DNA of 64,000 bases from Trichobilharzia regenti. Lineage: Eukaryota > Platyhelminthes > Trematoda > Strigeidida > Schistosomatidae. The translations under genes were made by a program, and so were the position numbers. Under the pieces are notes generated by a model. The model saw only the letters and a program-made list of their open reading frames with translations. It was not told the DNA's origin and made no database searches. The DNA lies in NCBI GenBank assembly GCA_944472135.2, contig OX235263.1:8229517-8293516 (forward strand). The letters run 5' to 3'. Below, one piece after another: positions 33,985 through 44,675 of the stretch. Numbering within the stretch: the stretch's first letter is position 1; every line of letters begins with the position of its first letter.

Positions 33985-34600
33985 TTAGGATTCTCGAAAA
34001 GGTGTTGAAAAACAACGGTTATCCTCAAAGATTCCTTAATAAATGTGGAAGATGTGAAGGCTCAAATACCGAACAAATCACAGTTGAAAAAAAGCCTGTC
34101 TTCATTCAACTAGATTTGAAAGGTGAAAACACTACAGAAATGGTCAACAGAAGACTGATTATGTCACTAGCCAGAGCCTATCCTGCAGCTAGCTAAGTTG
34201 GTTCCCATCCATCGAACAATATGCTCTTTGGTGCAGTCAAAAGTCGATAGACACCCTCCTCATGTTAACAACTCTAACTGTGTATACAAATTTACGTGTA
34301 TCTGCGGGAGCAGTTACATTAGGAGAATAGAAAGAAGGGCACACCTCCAATTTTCTGAATATATGCAGAAAAGCCCACGTCTCAAGGTAACAAACTGTTA
34401 TGGTAGCGCTAATACTAGACATCTCCTTGACACGGGTCATGAGGCAGAAATCGAGAAATCCTTCAAAATTATCACTAAACAAAGGAGTTCCATTCTCCTC
34501 AAGTTTGCCGAAGCAATTTCTATCAAATGCTTGAAATCAGATTTATGTGTTCAGAAAGAAGCAGTTATTAGTCTTTCCTCGCCACCCTAGTAACTGGATG
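33985..34600 (+). mobile_element. Penelope-like element, linker and GIY-YIG region
   Basis: Frame 1 (about 33985-34196) gives RILEKVLKNNGYPQRFLNKC ... VEKKPVFIQLDLKGENTTEMVNRRL, the PLE linker. Frame 2 (34198-34590) gives NCVYKFTCICGSSYIRRIERRAHLQFSEYM ... TRHLLDTGHEAEIEKSFKII ... LKSDLCVQKEAVISLSSPP, the nuclease. The YIG glycine is replaced by arginine (SYIRR) and a stop separates the frames. A SINE D fragment (33900-33985) is joined at its 5' end. It differs clearly from the PLEs at 1.7, 18.7 and 60.2 kb. Confidence 0.8.
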
Positions 34601-34604
34601 TCTT

Positions 34605-35685
34605 CATTCCCTCATTTGATTACGTAATCTTTGTCTTTAACCTCACCCTTCCTTTTATAATCTGTAATTTTGCTTGTCTCTTGTTTTTATGATTTGAGTT
34701 CAACTCAGTACATTGTTACCTAACTCATTAGTCACTCTGCATCTAACGCATATCTCCCCTTTATTAAGTAACTCTTTTACCATTGTATGCATACATTTAT
34801 TTTGTTTAAACTTGAACTGCCTGTGTAAAAACTATAAGAGCGCAATTTTCTGAGCACTGTTCACTTATTGTGGAACTTTTTATCAACTGACAACATGTAA
34901 AATTTGAAAGTATTTTAAAATTTTTCTATACGTAAACCTCATAATTTATTTAGGCTGTAAGCAGGCAGCTGAGCTGATGCGAAGCCAACGAAATAAACAC
35001 AGGACGGTACCACATTATTCTGCACAAGCCACCACTGTGTTGTTCTTGCTTTATTCAAATATCTGCAGTCTTGAAGGAATTCATGTAATCTTTCCCTCTC
35101 CTCGACAGAGACACACACACACACAGCGTCCTCCAGTGCTACAGCGTTGTGGATACTACCATCGACTTATTCGGCCGTATATTTGACTGTAATGAATAGT
35201 AGTCAGTATCATACGTCTTGTCCACAAGAGTAGTGGTGCAGACTAAATTCTACTAGTCAGAAATGGAGTGGCCAAATTCTATTTGCATATTCAAGTGATG
35301 TACTGCAGTGGAGGTCAAAGTCAGGGATGATACCACGTAGCATCCAGTAAGTAGTTCCCAGAAATCATCGTAGAAGTGATCATAAATCTAGTTATTACAT
35401 AACAACAATCCATCCCCACCCCCACACACACAAATAATAATAATAAACAGTACTCGCTCAAGTGGTTGAGTGGGTAAACAGTTTAACCTCGTAATCCGAA
35501 GGTATTGGATTCAAAATCTAGTGTGGAGAGTGTGCAAAAATGGAACTAAACAGCTGACCAGTGCTCCTCGGCTTCCAATGATCTCTCTAATTGGTTCATG
35601 TTGGTTCATAATGATATTCAATAATTGAAAAGTACTCAGAGAAAGCTAGACGATTCAAATATTCATTTTTTTGAATTATTGGTTG
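34605..35685. other. No gene seen; one possible SINE
   Basis: The part up to about 34900 is probably the PLE 3' region. 35450-35620 resembles a plus-strand SINE A (AAGTGGTTGAGTGGGT, worn B box, AACAGCTGACCAGTGCTC). The remainder is unassigned. Confidence 0.35.
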
Positions 35686-35689
35686 TAGG

Positions 35690-36075
35690 ATTTCATCATG
35701 AGCTGACATCAGTTAGAGAACCAGTGGAAAATCAATCAGAGAGTACTGTATAGCCAGCCATTAAGTCCTAGTTGCCGACTCTTTGGCAGTACACGCATAT
35801 CGCCGCCAGGGTTCGAACCTACGATATTCTGGTTACAAGGTCAGAGAGGTCGTTGACCATTAAGCCACTACTGGGACTCCATTCAATGGTCAGCTCATGA
35901 ATTCCAACTTCTTCCAATTCGTGACATAGCGTGACAGTTTCGCTATGTCTTCCTCAATGAGTTACTGCCTCATCTTCAACCTGCTGTACCCTACTGGTCC
36001 CAGCTATGCACTAGAGCCTCAGGTGACTACTACCTTCCTGAATATGGCTAGTTGCTAGTGAGCATTTCATTGATT
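35690..36075 (-). mobile_element. SINE A1, nearly full length
   Basis: 3' end CATGAGCTGACATCAG, damaged hammerhead (core CCAAAGA), tRNA-like head with GGTTCGAACC, and an upstream body to about 36075. Confidence 0.7.
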
Positions 36076-36634
36076 TTCAAGTATTGATTTAATAGGGCTT
36101 TTGTTTTTGATTGGTTGGTTTTCGCGTGCAATTTGAATTTAAATTAAATCATATCACATTAGAAATTTTATCCCTGAGATAATTGAAAAAAATATTTTTT
36201 CTCTAAATAAAATAAGATTAAAAATTTTAAAGATTTTTCAGAAAAAAATTATTTTTAAATGTTATATATATATATATAGATAGATATATTAAACAGATGT
36301 TAATTCATATGATTATTCAATGTTGAATTTTAGTGCTATTTATAAAAAAAATTCCCATCAGTAAACCCAAACACCATCCCACGCACGCATGCGCCTGCAT
36401 GCAGGTACGCACACACTCACCCACGCATATACATACAGAGAGACATACATCTGATATAGCTGAAAAGTACATCAGTAATTGCATTGAACAGATTTATTAA
36501 TTCATCAGTTCTGTTTCGTTTTTTCATCAACACATGTTTGTTACATAACTGAATTAATTGACAGGTTTTAATACTTTATAGTGTTGATAAAGTGAAATTG
36601 GAAGATGAACCCATTTTTTTTACAAAAGAGGTGG

Positions 36635-36715
36635 CTCTTGTGGCCCAAGTGGTCTTGTAGATAACGCTTTGGTGTTTGAAACTATGGGCACTGGCTTCGA
36701 GCCTCAGTGGGTAGT
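36635..36715 (+). mobile_element. SINE E head fused to a SINE A body
   Basis: The tRNA-like head of SINE E (CCCAAGTGGTCTTGTAGATAAC, GTTTGAAACTATGGGCACTG, GCTTCGAGCCTC) is followed directly by the SINE A upstream body rather than its own hammerhead. Confidence 0.6.
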
Positions 36716-37060
36716 AGTTATCTGGGGTTCTAGTGGGAAGCCATGATCAGTAGGGTACAGCAGGTTGAAGTTGGGGCAGTAACTCATCGAGGAAGAAATT
36801 GAGAAATGGTCGTGCTCTGTCACGAACTGGGAGAAGTTGGTATTCATGAGCTGGACATCGGATGGGGTCCCAGTGGTGGCTTAATGGTCAACGAGCACTC
36901 TGGCCTTGTAACCAGAAGGCTGTGTGTTCGAACCCTAGCGGCGATATGTGTGTACTGCCGAAAAGTCGGCAACTAGGACTAAAGAGCTGGCTGTCAAGTA
37001 CTCTCTGGTTGGTTTTCCATTGGTTCTCTGACTGATGTCAACTTCTATGAAATCCTTCAA
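36716..37060 (+). mobile_element. SINE A1, full length
   Basis: Upstream body (GGGTACAGCAGGTTGAAG), tRNA-like head (GGTGGCTTAATGGTC, TGTTCGAACCC), damaged hammerhead and 3' end (TGATGTCAACTTC). The ribozyme region has CCGAAAAGTC and GGACTAAAG, so it is inactive. Confidence 0.7.
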
Positions 37061-37084
37061 GCAATTTATCATCTAACTATGAAC

Positions 37085-37265
37085 TTTTTATTAGTGACTG
37101 ACCGTAGAGTTTGAAGTTGTCTGGAGTTTTAGTAAGAAGTTATGGCTAGCGAGGTCCATCAAGTCAACTGTGAGGGCGAATACTCGACGATGAAGAATCT
37201 GAAACAAGACCGAAATACGTTTCTGGTACTCTCTGATTGGTTTTAAATGACTGGTTCTAACGGAT
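37085..37265 (+). mobile_element. SINE A with internal deletion
   Basis: The upstream body passes directly into the ribozyme-proximal part (AGAATCTGAAACAAGACCGAAATACG). The tRNA head is missing. Confidence 0.55.
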
Positions 37266-37344
37266 GCGTATTTGTTACCTAATCGATAATACTAATCATT
37301 CGATGGTACACGACAACAGCAGAAAAAACACCTTGTCAAAAATA

Positions 37345-37770
37345 TGACTGACTAACTGACTGGTCTCAGCAGAGAACTTTGCACAGAAGTGCAGCAGTTC
37401 GAGTTGACACACTCTGCCTAACACACACACACACAAAGGAAGATAAAAGGGAGAAAAAAGAGATTCAGAAAAACGATAATTGGTTCTTAAAGTTCTCGGC
37501 ACTTCAACCAGACAGTCTTCACCTTCCTACGTGGAGCAAACCACTTGTCAAAGATTTCATTAACTGATGAAGACATGTTTTGGTCTGACCACTACTAGGC
37601 TTTTTTTCCAACCTGATTCTGTGTCAGCTTAGATTGCTGTTCAGGGAATGTGGTAGCTAGGTATGTGTAACACATATCCTAGACATCTCGATCCATTTAG
37701 CTTCACAACTTCACCGATTGACTTTCCCTCCTAACCTAACTAACATTCAACGTCGAATCTCAACATTACT
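37345..37770 (-). mobile_element. RTE-1 fragment, 3' end
   Basis: On the minus strand a GACT-type tail is preceded by CACTTCTGTGCAAAGTTCTC, as in the 3' end of the 54.6-kb copy. Fragments of the C-terminal ORF (complement near CACATATCCTAGACATCTC) lie to the right. Confidence 0.65.
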
Positions 37771-37799
37771 CACCCTATCATACTATCTAATACAAAAGA

Positions 37800-38300
37800 T
37801 AGAGTTCATATACCAACTGTCTTGTCTTGACTCGAGTTCTGTGGGATAAAGAAAGCATTAGGCGTAAAATCCTTAATTTATTAAATAGTCAGTAGAACAA
37901 CTGGATCTCGTGTTTCCGACTCATATCATTTATAGCTACAACCTTTTCTCTCTCTTTTTTGTTATGTGCTGTTTTGTTTCTCTCTTCCTTACAAACTCTA
38001 CTTAAAACATTCTTCTTCGTTCTTTCACACTCTGCATATCTATCTCGACCTTTTTGTTACCGCTTATGCCAGTAAATATGCTAGTATATCCACTTATCTA
38101 ACACCTTCAAATATTCTGTTCACTTTTGACTTTGTTACCGATATGCTAATATGTTGTTGTCATAACTAACTGAGACTACCCATAATCTATGTAGAATTTT
38201 ATCTATTTATTGTTAATGTACACACTGGATGGAATACCGTAGTGAAATGGTGCGAATTCCATTCTGTATTACAAGTACTGTTTTGGAATAAAGTAAATTA
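37800..38300 (+). mobile_element. CR1-like retrotransposon, 3' noncoding end
   Basis: It matches 56820-57320 almost throughout: GATAAAGAAAGCATTAGGCG, TCAGTAGAACAACTGGATCT, TACAAGTACTGTTTTGGAAT. It ends where a SINE A1 begins. No coding part. Confidence 0.75.
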
Positions 38301-38304
38301 TTTT

Positions 38305-38665
38305 TCAGGATTTCATCATGAGCTGACATTAGTTAGAGAACCATTGGAAAACCTGGGAGTACTGGACAGCTGTTTCGTCCTAGTTTGGGACTCTTCAGCA
38401 GTACGCACCCACCGGGATTCGAACCCAGGACCTTCCGGTTACAAGGCGAGCTCATATAGCATTAAGCCACTGGGACCCGATCCAATGGTCTTTGAATTCA
38501 AACTTCTGCCAATTCACGACATAGCGCAACCGCTAGCCAATGTCTTCGGCGAGTATTTGTCCTCACACCCGACCGGCTGCACCCTACTGGTCACGACTTC
38601 CCACTGGAACCCAGGTAACTACCTACCTGAATAGGGCCAGTCGCCAGTGAGCATCTCATTGGTAT
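38305..38665 (-). mobile_element. SINE A1 with fully paired hammerhead, pair member
   Basis: One of the best preserved A1 copies: 3' end CATGAGCTGACATTAG, ribozyme, tRNA-like head (TGGCTTAATG, GGTTCGAATCCC), upstream body with GTGAGGACAAATACTC and TAGTTACCTGGGTTCCAGTG. Its plus partner follows at 38700. Confidence 0.85.
38359..38404 (-). ncRNA. Type I hammerhead ribozyme, all stems intact
   Basis: The minus strand reads GUACUG / CUGAAGA / GUCC-CAAACUA-GGAC / GAAA / CAGCUGUC / CAGUAC. Stem I GUACUG-CAGUAC pairs perfectly. Stem II is 4 bp with a loop nearly identical to Sm-alpha. Stem III is ACAG/CUGU with no loop. Cleavage is expected after the C of GUC, between 38365 and 38364. A loopless stem III is also a feature of Sm-alpha and favours dimeric or weak activity. 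Confidence 0.8.
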
Positions 38666-38699
38666 TCAAGTGATGGTTTGTAGGGATTTGATTGGTTTC

Positions 38700-38850
38700 A
38701 GGATTTCGGATTCGAATGCCGGTGGGTGCGTACTGCTGAAGAGTCCCAAACCAGGACGAAATGGCTGTCCAGTACTCCCTAGTTGGTTTTCCAATGGTTC
38801 TCTAACTAATGTCAGCTCATGTTGAAATCCTGAAACCAATCAAATCCCTA
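38700..38850 (+). mobile_element. SINE A1, 3' half with hammerhead
   Basis: It begins inside the tRNA-like head at the B box (ATTCGAATGCC), then carries a ribozyme and the 3' end TTCTCTAACTAATGTCAGC. Head to head with 38305-38665. Confidence 0.8.
38730..38775 (+). ncRNA. Type I hammerhead ribozyme, intact core, weak stem III
   Basis: GUACUG / CUGAAGA / GUCC-CAAACCA-GGAC / GAAA / UGGCUGUC / CAGUAC. Stems I and II are perfect. Stem III (AUGG/CUGU) relies on G-U pairs. Confidence 0.75.
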
Positions 38851-38989
38851 CAAACCATCATTTAAATTATTTATTACTATTATTATTGAAGCATTATTCA
38901 CCTATATACCAACGTCAAGTATTAACGTGGATTGTGAAACCATATTTAATGACTGGCTAACTAAATAACTAACTATTTTCATAAATATT

Positions 38990-39215
38990 ACGTCATAAAC
39001 GACGAGAAACTCAAAAGCTGTATTGATATTTCACTTTTACGGGATGAGACTGCTAGCTACACATCTAAACTTTTGCTTTTCACCGGCCTACCAACTACCA
39101 ATTTAGTGAGGTTTAGAAGTGTGCGTCAGCTAGGGATGGAATCCCTGACCACATAAGGCGTGATTGGAGAGGATTCAACCCCTAAATCACTGACACACAC
39201 ACATACGAAACTCTA
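38990..39215 (-). mobile_element. SINE B, diverged
   Basis: The minus strand has worn tRNA boxes (GATTCCATCCC region), the body (complement of ACTTTTGCTTTTCACCGGCC) and a tail with CAATACAGCTTTTGAG. Orientation and order agree with other SINE B copies. Confidence 0.5.
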
Positions 39216-39499
39216 AACAGTAATATAGTAGTTGTAAGGCAAGAGTTGTTTACGTAAATCTATGCCTGGTATGTATGTCAAACATTTGTCAAAATCAATT
39301 AATTATATTTGTCTATTTGTCATAATTTCGTCATTTTCATAAGTGTCACTTCTAATTTGAACAAGTGACAGTTATTACAGATAATGTTTAAAGATATGTG
39401 TATTACTGAACAAGTTCCATATTCCGCTTCTTATATTTCTTTTTACGCATCACTGCTGTACCTCTAATGTTCCTATAATCATTATTACTATCATTACTT

Positions 39500-39745
39500 A
39501 ATTGACTTTAGACTTTCCGATTGACTGACTGGTCCAGCCTCTGTTGATATGTCGGCTCACTTCTTGTGAGGATGCTTCGGCGATGCCTGAGAATTCAACT
39601 TGAAGTAATCTGGTTGATGATGACTAGCGCTGGAATCCAGAATAACACGCATTTCATGTCCTATTTACAAGGATTCGTCAGCTATTGAATGTGGAGCTGC
39701 ATTCCCGAGTGAGTTATGATGTTCCCACCGAGGCTTAAACCCGGT
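39500..39745 (-). mobile_element. SINE E, pair member
   Basis: 3' part CAGATTACTTCAAG, hammerhead-like block near 39625-39685 (degenerate), TCACTCGGGA and a tRNA-like head (GTTTAAGCCTCGG). Confidence 0.6.
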
Positions 39746-39794
39746 ACCCGTTGTTTCAAACGCACGCCCATCGCATAAGAAGTGACTGTCGAAC

Positions 39795-39960
39795 CTCAAG
39801 AGGTCTAGTTGATAATGTTTTAGCATTTGAAACGACGAGCACGTAATCCTTATTGAATAATACGGGTACAACCAATTAACCATTGAGTTTCCGTAAATAG
39901 GACACGAAACATACATTCTCCTGGATTCCACTGCTAGTCACCATCTGCCAAATAATGAGT
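39795..39960 (+). mobile_element. SINE E, pair member
   Basis: Head AAGAGGTCTAGTTGATAATG ... GCATTTGAAACGACGAG, then the distal hammerhead strand (AAATAGGACACGAAACATAC) and CTCCTGGATTCCACTGCTAG. The first core strand is lost. Confidence 0.6.
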
Positions 39961-40074
39961 TCCTTCGAGACTGTAGCAATAACGTCTTACTGACTAGTGA
40001 GTGGTAACAAGCACAAAAGCCAAGGTTGATCAAGGCTTTCTACTGATTACCTCCAACCAACCTGGTAGCTCATA

Positions 40075-40335
40075 GGATAATCGTTTCGTCCCAGTTTCGG
40101 ATTCTTCAGTAGTACAAAATCACCACTTTACCAGAGTGTTCGAATTCAGGACGTTAAGGTCACAAGGAGAGCCTGTAGCTTCTGGGATAGAATCCACTGG
40201 CTGAAGTTCTACTGAGAAGGTATAACTAGCAGAGGTCCACAAAGTTGGGTGTAGGCACAAATACTCACCAACGATACTGTCTGGAGGTAGCAACATATAA
40301 TTGGTCACTACGGTGTAACCAATGTTATAAGTGTT
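40075..40335 (-). mobile_element. SINE A-like, rearranged
   Basis: Ribozyme-proximal block (CGTTTCGTCCCAGTTTCGGATTC), B-box remnant (TGTTCGAATTC), then SINE A upstream body pieces. Parts of the order are shuffled relative to full copies. Confidence 0.45.
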
Positions 40336-40379
40336 TTCCTTGGAGATGGCTTCGTCTGAACTCTGTCGCAATCAAATTC

Positions 40380-41160
40380 ACAATATGGTTAGGAAGTTAG
40401 CTGGCTCCCCATTATGTGGCATTCAGAAATTATGTTAGATTATGGTTGAAGGCAATTGGTAAGAATCCCTGGTTGGATCTAGATTTCTTACTTATTGGCA
40501 GAGTGTATCAGCAAGACGTATCTGTAGCCTAGCTTCTTGATGGCAATGAATTAAGCAGTTTAGACACTCAACAGGTGCGAATGCACCACTTATCCCTTGG
40601 AACTCTCAGTCAGAGCGAGGCGGTGAAGTCAAGTAAATAACATTATGTTCATGAGGAAAAAACATTTTTAATAAAGTGTAGTGACACTAAACGGGATTCT
40701 AGTTAGTCTTATGCTGGAGGCAGGCTTGGGGGTTGATTGACCTAATCAAGGAAATGTTGGAGTTGCTTAGGAATAGAGTGGGGTTAGGCTAGGGGCCGAA
40801 GTTATTCTCTTTAGAGACAATGATAATTTCAAAATCACTGTTCAACTCCACATCCACCTCCCTAACTATTCTCTAGATTTCTCTCAGTATGAAACAGTTC
40901 TTCAGCTCTATCTAATAGTTTTCAGCAGCTCTCTACCTTGGGCTTAGGGATGATTGAGGCATCCAAAATTTGTTCTGTTTTGTAGAGTCGATGTTCATCC
41001 TGAAGTCAGAGGTGAGTAAACAACACTTGAGTGTGTAAAGTTTTATTTTTGTGGTAATCACATTTCAAACGACATTGAATGATCGAAGTCAACCCCTATA
41101 CCAACACGTAAAAAGTAATAGACTCATAACACTGACAATCTTTTAGTGATCAATAAACGT
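40380..41160. other. No gene seen; SINE D fragments and unassigned DNA
   Basis: 40440-40560 resembles a SINE D body on the minus strand. The remainder (40560-41160) is unassigned and has no long open frame. Confidence 0.35.
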
Positions 41161-41164
41161 CTCG

Positions 41165-41265
41165 GTCGATAGTCCAACAGGAGGTCAGTCATCAGTTCGA
41201 ACAGCTTAGCAGTAACATCTGCAGCGTTAACTGACTCAGATTGAAGTCTTAGAGGGGGGAACAAA
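41165..41265 (+). mobile_element. SINE D head fragment
   Basis: AGTCCAACAGGAGGTCAGTC ... CGAACAGCTTAGCAGTAAC matches the 5' end of the SINE D at 29225. Confidence 0.5.
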
Positions 41266-41308
41266 TTACTTATTAATTTAGCAAAAATATTCATTCAGAC
41301 ATCTATAA

Positions 41309-42158
41309 AACACAAAATAATCGAGCAAAGAATATTCCCCTTTCGATAATTCCCTCTTCTGGCTTTAGAATTATATATATATGCATGTTTATATGCATAA
41401 ACTATTCTAGATTAGTAGTCATTAATAATAATAATAAAAATATAATAGTAAACAGAATATTAACTAAAATTAGAAAAATTACACAAAAATTCAGGATCAT
41501 TCAAACCGAGATGGCCAAGCGGTAATGATAATGTCTGCACTAACTTCTTTTCGACGCACAAATTAGACTTGTTAATATAGATCCCAACAGCCAGCCTCAG
41601 CAATATTTAGTAGTCGAACATCACCCTGCGTTGTTAAGCAAAGGACAAACAACGTCTATTCGCAGCGCTATTCTGTCTCACTGATCTTGTGGATACAGAA
41701 CACAAGATTGACGTTAACGATGCCTTCAGGGTCATTTACCACATACCTACGAATCTCAATTTTGCTTTTAGAGATCAACTACTAAATATTGCTGAGGCTG
41801 GCTGTTGGGATCCATATTAACAAGCTTAACTTGTGTGTCCAAAAGAAGTTAGTTCAGACATTATCCTTACCCGCTTGGCCATCTCGGTTCGAATGATCCT
41901 GAATTTCCGGGGAAGTTTCCTAATTTTAGTTGATATTCTATTCGCTACTTTATCTTTATTATCATTATAATTTAAGCATATTTAATGAACTGTGGTAATT
42001 CCATTGTGATCATACTTACAAATCAATATTATTTAAAAAACACTAATATTGTTATTAACTACTAATCTAGAATATTCTATGTATATAAACACATATGTAT
42101 ATCTAATTGTAGAGCCAGAAGAGGAATTTATCGAAAAGAATATTCTTTGCTAAATTAT
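41309..42158 (+). mobile_element. Penelope-like element with inverted terminal repeats (copy 2)
   Basis: Ends 41309-41428 and 42050-42158 are inverted copies and match those of the 11.2-13.3 kb copy. The interior (41560-41930) is nuclease C-terminal sequence: LVDTEHKIDVND ... FRVIYHIPTNLNFAF ... QLLNIAEA, then HINKLNLCVQKK-like residues. The RT and most of the nuclease are missing. Confidence 0.7.
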
Positions 42159-42159
42159 T

Positions 42160-42400
42160 AATTTGTTTATTAGATATGTCATATAGAGTGAAACAGTATT
42201 GTTTATTGAATAAAGTCGTTCCGAACGCAATTTATTACTGTTCATAATCATGTCACTGATAATAACTATACAGCTTTGAAACTCCGGTTGTATAGTCTTC
42301 TTTATTACTTCTGATTTGTCGAAGGGTAGTCGATTTTTGCAGATGTCCGGATGGATAGTTATTGAATCATTTCTATTGTCTCTCAATTGATTCGATAAAT
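42160..42400 (-). mobile_element. Penelope-like 3'-end fragment
   Basis: TTTGTTTATTAGATATGTCATATAGAGTGAAACAGTATTG and CCGAACGCAATTTATTACTG match the ends seen at 51145-51377 and 60560-60690. It is attached directly to the right end of PLE copy 2. Confidence 0.55.
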
Positions 42401-42404
42401 AAAG

Positions 42405-42885
42405 CTTCCGTTATCAATCCTGCTCCCTCCACTCTGTTGCATTAGATGTTCAGACTTTTGTCATCTTATCCCATCCATCCCATTGTACGGTTGAGTGTGT
42501 AGTTGCATTTAGTGAGTACTGTAGCTGAACTACTCTCCAGACTGTTTTTTTTATCTTATTCGGGTCAACTAATCTAGGTTTTGCTAGCTTTTGCCCTCCG
42601 CTAGTTTGATTGACCTTGTTCTGCTATTCTGACCTGATAAACTTTGCAGGCAGTGTATTAGATAAACTAAATTATTTTGTCTCCAATGGACTCCACAGGT
42701 TTGATACTTTAACCCACAAAGCTCGTTTCTAATTGAGTTTGTGGGTAGATGAATATCAATTTCGCTCCCGCATTGCTTAGAATTCCACGTGTAGTTTCTG
42801 AGTTCCTTCGTTGTACTGTTGATGATGACTTAAATTCCTTACTCTTGGTGGTATCATCAATCTGTGCCTGATCAACATATATGTC
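42405..42885. other. No gene seen
   Basis: Unassigned. No long open frame. Confidence 0.35.
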
Positions 42886-42894
42886 ATCACTTTT

Positions 42895-43152
42895 TTTGAA
42901 TTCCTTTACATTCCCAGTGGAACATAGGAGACTTCAAGCTAAAGCTTCATAGTTTTAGTAGAAGTGGAATTTAATTCTATGGGATGGGGTTGCTGCTGGC
43001 CTCATGCCCCACAAACTTCTTCTCTCTTTACCAGTTTTATCACTAGCTAAGTGAAGTAAAATAGGAGTGAGTATGTGGCCAAGAATCGGACCCTGGACAA
43101 CATGAGACGTGGCTGGCGAGCATTCTACCGCTATGCTGCGACTCACACACGT
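42895..43152 (-). mobile_element. SINE B
   Basis: The minus strand has a tRNA-like head (GCATAGCGGTAGAATGC, GGTCCGATTCTTGG), the body and a tail with CCTATGTTCCACTGGGAATG, then AAGGAATTCAAA. Confidence 0.7.
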
Positions 43153-43367
43153 CGTCACTATTATTACCATTATTATTTAGTATAATACAATGAATGGAAA
43201 TGAGTTCCTTGTAGGTTGAAAATACGCTTTGTCGATGAATTCCAACAAGCATGAGATCTACCTACGTTCAGCATAAGCTTTCAGGTGACTACCTCAACCA
43301 ACTAACATCAATCATCGTTCTTATTATCATTATTATTTTTACGAGTTGATCACGGATTGATATCAGT

Positions 43368-43963
43368 TAGACAACCTACAGGAGGAGCGGACGAGGATGT
43401 CAAATCGAGCGAGAATCGGGAAGGCGAGAAACACATTCATCAGCCTGAAATCAATCTGGAAATCTTCGTCACTCAGCATCACCAACAAAATTCGGATTTT
43501 CAATACAAACGTAAAGTCAGTTCTTCTATACGGATCAGAAACTTGGCGGGTCACAAAGAATATTTCCAAAAGGTTGCAGACCTTTATTAACAACTGTCTC
43601 GCTCAATACTGAAGATCAGATGGCCGGAAAGAATCACCAACAAGGAATTATGGGAACAAACAAAGCAAGAACCAATTGCCAACCAACAATATGCAGGAGA
43701 AAGTGGAGATGGATCGGACACTCGCTGAGGAGACCGCTGGGTGACATCGCGCGCCAAGCCCTTGAGTGGAACCCGAAAGGGAAGCGGCGTGTGGGACGTC
43801 CAAGGGTGACATGGAGGAGATCGTGTGAAGAGGAGTTGAAAGAATATGGATTAACATGGATGCAGGCGAAAAGTACAGCAGAAGACAGAAGTCAAGTGGA
43901 GACGTGCAGTTGAAGCCCTATGTTCCACTAGGAACCAAAGGGAGAAGTAGTAGTAGACAACCT
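43368..43963. repeat. 10-bp target site duplication of RTE-2
   Basis: TAGACAACCT at 43368-43377 and 43954-43963. The first two bases of the right copy overlap the GTA-rich element tail, so 8 bp are certain. Confidence 0.75.
43378..43953 (+). mobile_element. RTE-2 retrotransposon, 5'-truncated, young
   Basis: 576-bp insert holding the C-terminal region: ARIGKARNTFISLKSIWKSS, IRIFNTNVKSVLLYGSETWRVTKNISKRLQTFINNCL, then WRWIGHSLRRPLGDIARQALEWNPKGKRRVGRPRVTWRRS. A stop and a frameshift near 43610-43690 break the frame. The 3' end is GAAGCCCTATGTTCCACTAG followed by a (GTA)n tail. No RT core. Confidence 0.85.
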
Positions 43964-44204
43964 TTGAAAACCAGCACTAGAGTACTGCCAGACAGCTGTT
44001 TCATCTAGTTTGGGATTCATCATCAGTACGCATCAACCACCAGGCTTTCGAACCCAGGAACTTCCTGTTACAAGGCAAGTTCTAACTTCTACCATTTTGT
44101 GATGGATTTAGCGCGACCTCTAACGAATGTCATCAGTGGGAGCTCCATTGTCAAACTTGGCTGGTTGGACTTCACTGGTCACGATTTCCACTAAAACTCA
44201 TAGG

Positions 44205-44310
44205 AACAACTCTCCAATACTCCAGAAGTGGTTATTTCAATGGTTCTCTAACTGATATATCAATCCGTGATCAACTCGTAAAAACAAATCTAATTCTTAC
44301 AAATCAACTA
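44205..44310 (+). mobile_element. SINE A2, 3' end
   Basis: CTCCAATACTCCAGAAGTGG, TTCTCTAACTGATATATCAATCCGTG. Plus-strand partner of 43343-44190. Confidence 0.65.
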
Positions 44311-44675
44311 TTAAAAACATTATTATCATTACTATATGGGCGTATGTTTATCGATTTTTTTTAACAAATTTAAATGTTTAATTTCTTCACATTATATAGA
44401 GTATACGCATTTGCATGTATTAACATGTATTATATTAATAATATCGATTGGAATGAGAAACAATACAGCTTAATGTAAATTGCTTTACTTTCTCATATTG
44501 TCGTTTTAAGTGGATTCAGGTAAACAGAGTGAACAACATGTATAACTATGAAAAATACTCTAAAGTATTTTATTGAAAATAAACAAACAAACATACAAAT
44601 AAACAAGGCAGTCCAGTATAAAATATTGATTCATATTGATGAGGAATTAATATCAGTTAGAAAAGTACTAAAAAT

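Larger units (their letters stand above)
43343..44190 (-). mobile_element. SINE A2 interrupted by RTE-2
   Basis: The 3' end (43343-43377, GATCACGGATTGATATCAG) is separated from the rest (43954-44190: ribozyme remnant, B box TTTCGAACCC, upstream body) by a 576-bp RTE-2 insertion. A plus-strand A2 3' end follows at 44205-44310, so the host is again a head-to-head pair. Confidence 0.8.

Noticed and set aside
34198..34590. Plus-strand 130-residue frame as an intact nuclease gene
   Set aside because: It is the PLE GIY-YIG region with the YIG glycine lost and separated by a stop from its linker.
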